From positions 13,415 to 22,528 of the forward strand of contig DCTD01000091.1 in NCBI GenBank assembly GCA_002335355.1: DNA of 9,114 nt, written 5' to 3'. The DNA is from Patescibacteria group bacterium UBA1449. GTDB lineage: Bacteria; Patescibacteriota; Microgenomatia; UBA1400; UBA1449. Position 1 is the first letter of the stretch; each line of letters begins with the position of its first letter. The notes below the pieces were generated by a model. That model was not told the origin of the DNA. It saw only the letters and a list, made by a program, of their open reading frames with translations, and made no database searches. Below are positions 1 through 6,160 of this stretch, in pieces. The translations under genes and the position numbers were made by a program.

Positions 1-130
1 CATCATCAACAACGACAATCTCGGCTGTAAGGTTTTTAAGTGAGTCCAGATAACGAAGTAAATCATCAATTACTCCCCCTATCATTTTTGCTTCGTTATA
101 TGCCGGAAGAATAATACAGATTTTTTTCAT
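1..130 (-). CDS. Family 2 glycosyltransferase, polyprenyl-phosphate type (N-terminal fragment)
   Basis: Only the first 43 codons lie in the window; the gene continues past the left edge. The protein begins MKKICIILPAYNEAKMIGG and reaches AEIVVVDD. This is the GT-A fold start: a first beta strand, the P-A-Y-N-E nucleotide-binding motif (residues 10-14), a helix, then the second strand ending in a V-V-D-D motif that in the family binds the UDP or GDP part of the donor. The ILPAYNEA opening resembles dolichyl- or undecaprenyl-phosphate mannosyl/glucosyltransferases (DPM1-like), but other GT2 branches share it and the diagnostic C-terminal part is missing. The start codon forms an ATGA overlap with the stop of the epimerase gene upstream, which fixes the start and suggests coupled translation. 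No strong ribosome binding site is seen. If the DPM1-like reading is right, it would supply lipid-linked sugar to the GT-C membrane enzymes nearby. Confidence 0.85.
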   Translation of the reverse strand, partial: MKKICIILPAYNEAKMIGGVIDDLLRYLDSLKNLTAEIVVVDD

Positions 131-1044
131 ACTCTAGTGTCTTGTTGAAAATAGACACCTGTTTCTTTTAAGCCTTTTTCTAAAGAATACTCCGGACTCC
201 ATGATAGTTTTAGAGATGCGTGTTGATTTGCCAAAACACTTCTGGGCACATCTCCCGGGCGAGCATCTCCGTAATGTGGCTTTAAAGGACTCTGACTTTG
301 TGCTTGAAGTATGTTATACAACGAATTGATAGATGTTTCTACTCCAGTTGAAATATGCATTGTTCCACCAATACCTTTTTGAGAAGCCATAACGTTTGCT
401 CGTGCCACGTCTTTTACATAAACAAAGTCCCTGGTTTGCAAGCCACTGCCAAAAATGGTCGGTGCTTTCTTTGCAGCTAATGCTTTTGCAAAAATGGCAA
501 CAACCCCACCCTCAGCGCTGCTGGTTTGACGTGGCCCATAGACATTAGCATACCGGAATATCGTCGTTGTAAACACTTTGTCATACAAGGAGATATAACA
601 CTCAGCTAGATACTTATCTAGTCCATAAAAAGAGTCTGGCTGAGGTTCTTGTGTCTCAGAAATTGGAAACGTATTTGGATCGCCGTACACTGCAACTGAT
701 GAGGCAAATAGAAACTGTTTGACTTGGTGGCGCTTGGATAACTCAAGTAATGCAATAGTTCCGTAAACATTAGTCTTAGTGTATTCAGTCGGTTTGTTTA
801 ATGCCTTGGCAACATGAATTAAGGCTGCATGGTGGTTAACAATATCTGGTTTAAATGTCGAAAACACCGATTCCATCCCATTAGTAGTGATGTCTTCCTT
901 AAAAAATGTAACCTGGTTTTTAAGATGATCAAGATTGGCTGTAGTCTGCTTATCAACCACTGCCACTGTATATCCAGCAGTAACATAGTGATCAGCCAAA
1001 TGGGAACCGATAAACCCAGCTCCTCCAGTAATTAAGACTTTCAT
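127..1044 (-). CDS. NAD-dependent nucleotide-sugar epimerase/dehydratase (GalE-like extended SDR)
   Basis: This 305-residue cytoplasmic enzyme belongs to the extended short-chain dehydrogenase family and most likely interconverts or modifies a UDP-sugar, such as UDP-glucose/UDP-galactose. The N-terminus carries the NAD-binding glycine motif TGGAGFIGS (residues 6-14) and an acidic residue, D31, after the second strand to hold the NAD ribose. HHAA follows at 71-74. The catalytic set is complete: S116 in the SSVAVYGD stretch, then Y140 and K144 (YGLDK). FRYANVYGPRQ (163-173) and RDFVYVKDVARA (205-216) are substrate-domain signatures of this family. It is shorter than E. coli GalE (338 residues) but close to the short epimerases common in archaea and candidate phyla. 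Substrate cannot be told from sequence; a 4,6-dehydratase is less likely because the usual TDE-type motif is absent. It starts 4 bp after the PIG-V-like gene and overlaps the next GT2 gene by ATGA. No Shine-Dalgarno sequence is obvious. Confidence 0.9.
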   Translation of the reverse strand: MKVLITGGAGFIGSHLADHYVTAGYTVAVVDKQTTANLDHLKNQVTFFKEDITTNGMESVFSTFKPDIVNHHAALIHVAKALNKPTEYTKTNVYGTIALLELSKRHQVKQFLFASSVAVYGDPNTFPISETQEPQPDSFYGLDKYLAECYISLYDKVFTTTIFRYANVYGPRQTSSAEGGVVAIFAKALAAKKAPTIFGSGLQTRDFVYVKDVARANVMASQKGIGGTMHISTGVETSINSLYNILQAQSQSPLKPHYGDARPGDVPRSVLANQHASLKLSWSPEYSLEKGLKETGVYFQQDTRV

Positions 1045-1048
1045 AAAA

Positions 1049-2182
1049 TCAGGCTATCCAGTAGCCCCGGGTAAATAAGGCAGTGCAAATCATAAGTAAA
1101 ATTGTAAAGATGATAACGAGCAAGCTTTGCACCCATTTGTGCTTTATCATACCTAAAACAATAAACCCAGGAAAGAGGACCAGTACATAGCGTGGCATTG
1201 AAGACAAGGTTCCTGTGAGTGTTGGCAGTAGTAACCCTGGAATTGAAAAGATTAAATAGCTAGTTCTGACTTTCTTTAAAAATCCCCAAATAAGTAAGCC
1301 AACAAATGACAGTGTTGATAAGAGTTCAAGCCAAACAGTGAAATACAAAGGATTGCTGCGATCTACCGTAAAAACCATTTTAAGATACCGCCAGAATACT
1401 TGATAGATTAACACAAGCTTATCAGTTTCTCTTCCGGCACCAAAGCTAGATTGAACATGAGCAAATAACAGAGGATCATTAAACTCTACGTGTAAGTACA
1501 GCATATAGGCGAGTAGTCCCAGTACCGGAACACAGGCAAGAATAAGGTGCGAAAAGGGTGGGTATTTATCTTGAGCGGCTTTACTCTTCCAAACCTCATA
1601 GAGATAAGCCGGTACGATAAATATGCCAATAATCCGGGTAAGTGTTAAAGCAATTCCAACAAGGGCTGCATATCCCCACTGCTTTGTTCTCATGAAGTAA
1701 AAGGATAATAAGAGTAAGAATAAAAAGAGTGATTCAGTGTAAACGCTGAGAAAGTAAAAACTAGTTGGGAACAAAACTAGATACAGAATAGTCCTGTGAG
1801 TAACTTTTTGGGAATAGTCTAAACGGAGTAGTTTGTAAAAGATGACCAGGCTACCAACAAAGAAAAGATGAGAAAGGGCCAGACCGGCAATCACTCTATT
1901 TTGCACAATAAAAGCCCCAACCTTAGTTAGAACGATATATAAAGGAAAGAATGCCTGGGTTAGACCAAAAACATAGCCTTTTTCCGATACCATCAAATAA
2001 TGCACACCATCAAAGTTTGCCCAAGACCAAAAGAGTGGGTGACCAAAGGTCTGAAGCACTGAGTCCCAGTAGGGAAAACTAGGCTTAAAAGCTAAGTAGT
2101 TTAATCCGATTACTGCTGCAGTCAGAGTAAGTAAGCGCAAAACAATGACCTGCCAGATAGCAAACTTCCACGAAATACTCAT
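1049..2182 (-). CDS. PIG-V/Gpi18-like GT-C mannosyltransferase, integral membrane
   Basis: This 377-residue protein is very hydrophobic, with roughly nine or ten membrane segments. Its pattern matches the PIG-V family (COG5542, GT76), whose eukaryotic member adds the second mannose to the GPI anchor from dolichyl-phosphate mannose. Visible signatures are NFDGVHYL (56-63, with the acidic D58 in the first outer loop where GT-C enzymes put their catalytic Asp), QAFFPLY (76-82), FPTSFYFLSVYTESLF (138-153), the TRIIG stretch (182-186) and SMPRY (328-332). By family knowledge the sugar donor would be polyprenyl-phosphate-linked and the reaction extracytoplasmic; the acceptor is unknown. The start codon overlaps the stop of the PTPS_related gene by ATGA, which supports this start; no Shine-Dalgarno sequence precedes it. 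It ends 4 bp before the epimerase. It is not a GPI-anchor enzyme as such, since bacteria lack GPI; a role in a surface glycolipid or glycan is inferred. Confidence 0.82.
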   Translation of the reverse strand: MSISWKFAIWQVIVLRLLTLTAAVIGLNYLAFKPSFPYWDSVLQTFGHPLFWSWANFDGVHYLMVSEKGYVFGLTQAFFPLYIVLTKVGAFIVQNRVIAGLALSHLFFVGSLVIFYKLLRLDYSQKVTHRTILYLVLFPTSFYFLSVYTESLFLFLLLLSFYFMRTKQWGYAALVGIALTLTRIIGIFIVPAYLYEVWKSKAAQDKYPPFSHLILACVPVLGLLAYMLYLHVEFNDPLLFAHVQSSFGAGRETDKLVLIYQVFWRYLKMVFTVDRSNPLYFTVWLELLSTLSFVGLLIWGFLKKVRTSYLIFSIPGLLLPTLTGTLSSMPRYVLVLFPGFIVLGMIKHKWVQSLLVIIFTILLMICTALFTRGYWIA

Positions 2183-3927
2183 AGGTAACGTTTTTTCAAA
2201 AAGTATCTTACTCCACTAGATGTTATAACCAGACTCAGTATCACTAAAGCACCAACAGAAAAGGTATTTCCCCATCTTCGAGCAGGTGTATCTTCAGTAA
2301 GTTGTGTTACCACATCGTGACTGCCCTCACTAACCGAAAAGATGTTAACTCCTGGGTAATCGGGATGATCATACGTGATTTTAACTTCTTTACCATCAAC
2401 ATACGTCTTCCAGCCAGGAAAATAGGCAACCCGTTCAACAACCGTCGCGGAATTGGTAGCGGTTATAGTATAGGTATGTAGCTGTGTTTTCCAGAGTTTT
2501 TGAGTAAATTGAATCGGCTCATCTACACCAGCTACATTGCCATTAAACTTCGGCTCAACAGTATTTCTAAAGGTATCAAACCAAATTGGAAGATTTTCAT
2601 TACTGACAGAGGCAGTAAACGGCGATTCAAAGTAGAAGATATCCTCGTTATGGAACATATCATGAGGTTTTGCTAAAGGTAAAGCTAACACAAAACTTAC
2701 GAACAGCACTGTTAGAGAAATATACTTTTTTTTCAGTACATCTAGAAGAAATGCAACAACAATACAAAGAGCTAATGTTGTTGGAACTAGTAATCTCCAG
2801 GGAAACTGGATTTGTTGCAGCCAAGGAACAAGCGACCATACAAATGAGCTAACTTCAAGCATAAGGAATAGTGAAAGCACAAGTATAAAACCAAAATACC
2901 ACCCAAGAGATTGTTTCACTGATTCAAATACTATCTTCTTAAGCTGATGATGTTTGCCATTCAACCTTTGAATGGTAAGATACAACAACCACCCAACGAG
3001 CACGAGCATTACACCAAGCGGAATGACTCCTAGTTGAAATGACATGCCATCTGATGAACCTGGTACTGAATAGCCATACCCCCAAGGAGAAAAGAACAAT
3101 TGCCAAAGCGTGGGAAAGTGAAGCAAAAAATCCTTTGTTTGGTTAATTGAGGCCATAATTGTGTACTGAGCTTCAAGTGCTGCCGGTAAAAGATAGTATC
3201 CTCCTAAACCAATACCAACAATAACTGCTGAAAGGACAACAAAAATCTGTTTTATAGACTTAAACACGCTACACTGCAACCCATATGTTAGTGCATACCC
3301 TAATACAAGAGGAACACCAAGGAGAAAGGCAACGTTATGCGACAGAAGAAGAAGAAAAACACTGACTGTGGTCACACACCACCAGAAAGCCAGATTCTTG
3401 TGACGTTTTAAAGCAGTAATGAGGCTGTATGCAGCATATAAACATAAGACAACTACTGCATATCCGACCGTTTCACCAATATTACCCCTCACAAAGATTT
3501 GGAGTAACTGTGGTGGAGCAGTTATAAAAAGAACTGCACCGACAAGTGCTGAAAGTCGGGAAACATGGTTTTTTAACCAAAGATAAAAAAATGCTCCTCC
3601 ACTTAGCAGACCAAAAAATGTAACGAGCTTAAATGCAGTTTCAAGACTAAACCCAAGCATAAAAAACAAAGCCCCAGGAATATATGGCAAATAGTACATG
3701 AAGTTAAAGACTGGATATCCATACTGAAAGTTTAAGTTAGGTGCCCAGCGTGGTGGGAAACTGTGATCATGAATTGCCAGATAAAAGTTAGCTAAACGGT
3801 CTAAATGAATATTACCATCATGGGTTTGAGGAATTCCAGGCATAACAAACGATCGCAACAGCACAACACACACTATAAGAATAGTGCCAAACGGCACAAT
3901 TGATAGCAGCTTTTTTTTAATATTCAT
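2179..3927 (-). CDS. PTPS_related/YfhO-like polytopic membrane protein, putative GT-C glycosyltransferase
   Basis: This 582-residue membrane protein resembles the family often labelled '6-pyruvoyl-tetrahydropterin synthase-related' (PF10131), a misleading name because no pterin-synthase domain is present. The first membrane segment (about 8-28) is followed by an outer loop with THDG (35-38) and FPPRWAPNLNFQYGYPVFNF (57-76), the hallmark of this group; D37 may correspond to the GT-C catalytic Asp. About ten further segments follow to residue 418, with FPWRLL at 375-380. A soluble, probably extracytoplasmic beta-rich region (about 420-555) contains YFPGWKTYVDGKEV (502-515), a motif shared with YfhO-type proteins. 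One last membrane segment (about 557-573) ends in a basic tail. Activity is unproven; sugar or lipid-linked glycan transfer is inferred from the fold family and context. A usable ribosome binding site (AAAGGTAGG, 7 nt from ATG) is present, the clearest in the operon along with that of the WaaE-like gene. It overlaps the next gene by ATGA. Confidence 0.8.
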   Translation of the reverse strand: MNIKKKLLSIVPFGTILIVCVVLLRSFVMPGIPQTHDGNIHLDRLANFYLAIHDHSFPPRWAPNLNFQYGYPVFNFMYYLPYIPGALFFMLGFSLETAFKLVTFFGLLSGGAFFYLWLKNHVSRLSALVGAVLFITAPPQLLQIFVRGNIGETVGYAVVVLCLYAAYSLITALKRHKNLAFWWCVTTVSVFLLLLSHNVAFLLGVPLVLGYALTYGLQCSVFKSIKQIFVVLSAVIVGIGLGGYYLLPAALEAQYTIMASINQTKDFLLHFPTLWQLFFSPWGYGYSVPGSSDGMSFQLGVIPLGVMLVLVGWLLYLTIQRLNGKHHQLKKIVFESVKQSLGWYFGFILVLSLFLMLEVSSFVWSLVPWLQQIQFPWRLLVPTTLALCIVVAFLLDVLKKKYISLTVLFVSFVLALPLAKPHDMFHNEDIFYFESPFTASVSNENLPIWFDTFRNTVEPKFNGNVAGVDEPIQFTQKLWKTQLHTYTITATNSATVVERVAYFPGWKTYVDGKEVKITYDHPDYPGVNIFSVSEGSHDVVTQLTEDTPARRWGNTFSVGALVILSLVITSSGVRYFLKKRYL

Positions 3928-3930
3928 AAG

Positions 3931-4989
3931 TTAGCCTACCTTTAAATAGCACTCCTTATACACCCTAACCATTGCTTCAGCAGTTTTACCCCAAGAGAAC
4001 AAGTGAGCTTGAATCTTACCTTTTTGGGATAGTTCTTTTTGTAAGGTGGTATTATTCCAAATCCGGGTAAGTGTTTTTTCTAATTCTTGTTTTGAAAACG
4101 GATTAAACAAGAGAGCTGCATCATTGGTGATTTCAGGAATACTCGAGCGGTTACCGGCAATAACCGGACAACCACACTGCATTGCCTCAAGTACTGGTAA
4201 ACCAAACCCCTCGGCTACAGCTGGATGGACCAGTACCCGAGCCAAGTTGTAAAGAGCGACTAAGTCTTCAGTTTTTACAAAACCTAAACGGTTGATGATT
4301 TGGGGATGTTCCCTAGCTAATATCTGGAACTTAACCAATTCCACATTCCAGGGGTGCATCGTATCCACATGTAAAGCTACCGCTTGTTTACCAACCACAA
4401 CTAAAGGAATAGCCAGTTTGACACAAACCTCAGCTAACATAACAATATTTTTGTTCCAATTCATATCTCCCACATAAAGAACAAAACTATCAGGAAGTTT
4501 TAGTCGTTTGGCAATATCAGCTAATGTGTGTTGGTTTTCAATAGGTGTAAACACCTCATCAGCAGCCAGATAAACGACATCAACTCTTTCAGACGGAACA
4601 GAAATTCTTTCAATAATTGACCGTTTCGAAGCCTGTGAATCAGTCACAATTTTTATCGCTCGTTTTAGCAAGAAACGTTGTATTTGCCACCTTACCAGTC
4701 CTTTAACCCCAGGAGGAAAATGGCTGGAGTATTCAATGGGAATAAGATCATGAATTGTTATCAATGATTGCTTAACAAGATGAGGAGGAAAACTGAAAAA
4801 GAACGGTGAAAAAGCCGGAAAATGGTAGAGATCAGCTTTAGGTACTGTGTTAGTAAATGGGACAAGTACCAATTCTGGATCTTTCCGGGCTATTTCAGCT
4901 AAATGTTTATACAATCTCTCAGTATAGAAACCAATACCCCTGAATTTGTGGTTTGACTGGGTTGAGCTAATATCTAAAGCAACTCGCAT
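3931..4989 (-). CDS. Family 4 glycosyltransferase (GT-B fold)
   Basis: This 352-residue soluble enzyme would transfer a sugar from a nucleotide-sugar donor with retention of configuration, at the cytoplasmic membrane face. The N-terminal domain has the glycine-rich acceptor-side loop RGIGFYTERL (17-26) and HDLIPIEY (80-87), typical of mannosyl/rhamnosyl-type GT4 enzymes. The C-terminal domain opens with VLYVGDMNWNKN (170-181) and contains the E-x7-E donor motif in HPAVAEGFGLPVLEAMQCGCPVI, with E260 and E268. Length is ordinary for GT4. The YVG motif is usually followed by R-K-N, but here it is N-K-N (179-181), so the common arginine is missing while the lysine remains. It sits 3 bp after the WaaE-like gene and 3 bp before the PTPS_related gene. 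No Shine-Dalgarno sequence lies at a useful distance, so translation may depend on coupling. The donor and acceptor cannot be assigned from sequence. Confidence 0.9.
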   Translation of the reverse strand: MRVALDISSTQSNHKFRGIGFYTERLYKHLAEIARKDPELVLVPFTNTVPKADLYHFPAFSPFFFSFPPHLVKQSLITIHDLIPIEYSSHFPPGVKGLVRWQIQRFLLKRAIKIVTDSQASKRSIIERISVPSERVDVVYLAADEVFTPIENQHTLADIAKRLKLPDSFVLYVGDMNWNKNIVMLAEVCVKLAIPLVVVGKQAVALHVDTMHPWNVELVKFQILAREHPQIINRLGFVKTEDLVALYNLARVLVHPAVAEGFGLPVLEAMQCGCPVIAGNRSSIPEITNDAALLFNPFSKQELEKTLTRIWNNTTLQKELSQKGKIQAHLFSWGKTAEAMVRVYKECYLKVG

Positions 4990-4992
4990 AGG

Positions 4993-5766
4993 TTATTTAT
5001 GTTTACCTGTAGTAACGATCTCGGCAGCTTTAAGAAATATGACTGGATAATGCAACGCTGATAGTAAGGCAAATAGAAAGCCCTGGAACCCATCAACATA
5101 GCCACGGTGACGGATAAACCGCATTAAAAACCAGTAGAATGGTTTTAACACAATGTAGTTTATGCCACTGGCAAGAGAAAGGGTAAACCCATTGCTAACA
5201 AGACTTTCTGCCTCCAAACTGCTGTAGCGGTTAAATCGGACAAGATATTTTTCAAGATTAGGATCAGCAAAATGAATGAGATCTGATTGCATGTGACCAA
5301 CACTGCCATTAATAGCAATTTGTTCATGGACACTTTTGGCTGGAAAATGGCCTTTGCCGTTTTTAAACAACCGAATAACATAATCGGGATAAACACCACC
5401 TTTTGTTAAAAATCTACCCAAAAACCAGTTTTTTCTTGGGATATAGTAACCATCATTGGCATGTGTTTGAGTAATAACTGTTTGAATTTCTTTTTTCAGT
5501 TCATCACTAACCCTCTCATCAGCGTCAAGCTGCAAGATCCACTCACCTTTGGCTTTTTCTACTGCTAACTGCTTATTTTTGTGGAACATGGGATTGTTAG
5601 GAACCGAATACACACGAGCTCCAAGGTGACGTGTAATCGCTTCTGTTTTATCAGTAGACGAGCCATCAACGACAATAAGTTCATCTGCCCATCCCAATAC
5701 CGATTGTAAACACTCGCCAATGTTTTTCTCTTCGTTAAACGTTGCCAGCACAACCGATAGTTTCAT
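4993..5766 (-). CDS. WaaE/KdtX-like family 2 glycosyltransferase
   Basis: The start is placed at the ATG at 5766, giving 257 residues. It makes an ATGA overlap with the upstream stop, has a good ribosome binding site (GGAAAGGG, about 5 nt from ATG), and the GT2 core begins right after it (MKLSVVLATFNEEKNIGECL). A longer frame from a TTG at 5781 is possible but adds only five residues. The GT-A core shows ATFNEE (8-13), ELIVVDGSSTDKT (29-41) and the metal-binding LDADERV with D81 and D83. GVYPDYVIRLFKNGKGHF (124-141) and VHE (146-148) are typical of the branch that includes lipopolysaccharide-core glucosyltransferase WaaE. The tail (about 200-250) is hydrophobic and basic, with RGYVDGFQGFLFALLSALHY, probably a membrane-associating region. 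It lies 3 bp before the GT4 gene. The sugar and acceptor are unknown; nothing here suggests a classical lipopolysaccharide pathway. Confidence 0.9.
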   Translation of the reverse strand: MKLSVVLATFNEEKNIGECLQSVLGWADELIVVDGSSTDKTEAITRHLGARVYSVPNNPMFHKNKQLAVEKAKGEWILQLDADERVSDELKKEIQTVITQTHANDGYYIPRKNWFLGRFLTKGGVYPDYVIRLFKNGKGHFPAKSVHEQIAINGSVGHMQSDLIHFADPNLEKYLVRFNRYSSLEAESLVSNGFTLSLASGINYIVLKPFYWFLMRFIRHRGYVDGFQGFLFALLSALHYPVIFLKAAEIVTTGKHK

Positions 5767-6077
5767 AGATTCCCTTTCCAAACTAAACCTTTGGCAAAAC
5801 GGCCTCTTTCCTCACCTTTAGTCTTGCGTTTTGCTTCTACTTCCTGCCAATCAACTTGTTCGTATTCTGCTAAAGAAATACAGACTTCTAAAACATCAGC
5901 TAGTTCTTCAACTAATGCTTCTCTCGTCTTGGTTTCTTTCAGTTCCTGGGCTTCTTCAATGAGTTTTTCTTTTAAGAGCAGATAAACATGTTGTGGTGTA
6001 ACCGATTCAATAATAGGACGTTTTCCAGCCGCATTAATAATTTCTGGGATTTTATCTCTAACTAACTTCGTGGTCAT
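5763..6077 (-). CDS. MazG-superfamily nucleoside triphosphate pyrophosphohydrolase (phosphoribosyl-ATP pyrophosphatase-like)
   Basis: With the start at the ATG at 6077 the product has 104 residues and opens MTTKLVRDKIPEII, the standard N-terminus of a well-known all-alpha NTP-pyrophosphohydrolase subgroup. An upstream in-frame ATG at 6155 would add 26 residues with no family resemblance and would cover the promoter candidates, so it is not preferred. Metal-binding acidic residues form the usual pair of motifs: E41-E42-x-x-E45 and E58-x-x-D61 (EELADVLE). The end, ERGRFAKGLVW (90-100), matches the family's RGGF-K-type tail with one glycine replaced by arginine. Members hydrolyse NTPs or modified nucleotides to the monophosphate and pyrophosphate, and often act in nucleotide-pool cleaning. 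This gene is not beside histidine genes. It is the first gene of the glycosyltransferase operon and overlaps the WaaE-like gene by ATGA. The substrate is unknown. No Shine-Dalgarno sequence is seen before the ATG. Confidence 0.85.
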   Translation of the reverse strand: MTTKLVRDKIPEIINAAGKRPIIESVTPQHVYLLLKEKLIEEAQELKETKTREALVEELADVLEVCISLAEYEQVDWQEVEAKRKTKGEERGRFAKGLVWKGNL

Positions 6078-6105
6078 AGTAACGAAAGTAATTGTAACTA
6101 GCTTT

Positions 6106-6135
6106 ATTGTACCAATATTGCTTTTATTCTGACAT
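6106..6135 (-). promoter_or_regulatory. Candidate promoter for the minus-strand glycan operon
   Basis: Read on the minus strand, a -35-like ATGTCA (6135-6130, four of six consensus bases) is separated by 18 bp from a -10-like TACAAT (6111-6106, five of six). Transcription would start near 6099 and leave a leader of about 20 nt before the ATG at 6077. A second TACAAT lies at 6096-6091, but with no good -35. The assignment rests on matches to the general sigma-70 consensus in an AT-rich gap, so it is tentative. Confidence 0.35.
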
Positions 6136-6146
6136 ATCCTTACAAT
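6118..6146 (+). promoter_or_regulatory. Candidate promoter for the plus-strand GT-C gene
   Basis: A -35-like TTGCTT (6118-6123, three of six consensus bases) and a -10-like TACAAT (6141-6146, five of six) are 17 bp apart, the ideal spacing. The start of transcription would fall around 6152-6155, only 6-9 nt before the ATG at 6161, so the message would be almost leaderless. This agrees with the lack of a Shine-Dalgarno sequence before that ATG. It overlaps the opposite-facing candidate promoter at 6106-6135. Based on consensus matching only. Confidence 0.38.
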
Positions 6147-6160
6147 TGATCTCATATCTT

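Noticed and set aside
121..127. Run of seven T that could mark a terminator
   Set aside because: It encodes the M-K-K-I start of the truncated GT2 gene on the minus strand, and no stem precedes it.
3911..3918. Run of eight T on the plus strand, like a terminator tail or a slippery site
   Set aside because: It is the complement of consecutive lysine codons near the start of the PTPS_related gene (MNIKKKLL). There is no adjoining hairpin and the frame is intact on both sides.
6078..6155. N-terminal extension of 26 residues on the MazG-like protein from the ATG at 6155
   Set aside because: The family N-terminus (KLVRDKIPEII) begins just after the ATG at 6077, the extension has no family resemblance, and it would cover the whole intergenic gap and its promoter candidates.
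6107..6160. TTG start at 6107 for the plus-strand GT-C protein
   Set aside because: The ATG at 6161 directly precedes the first membrane segment. The 18 extra residues look random and the TTG lies upstream of the best promoter candidate.
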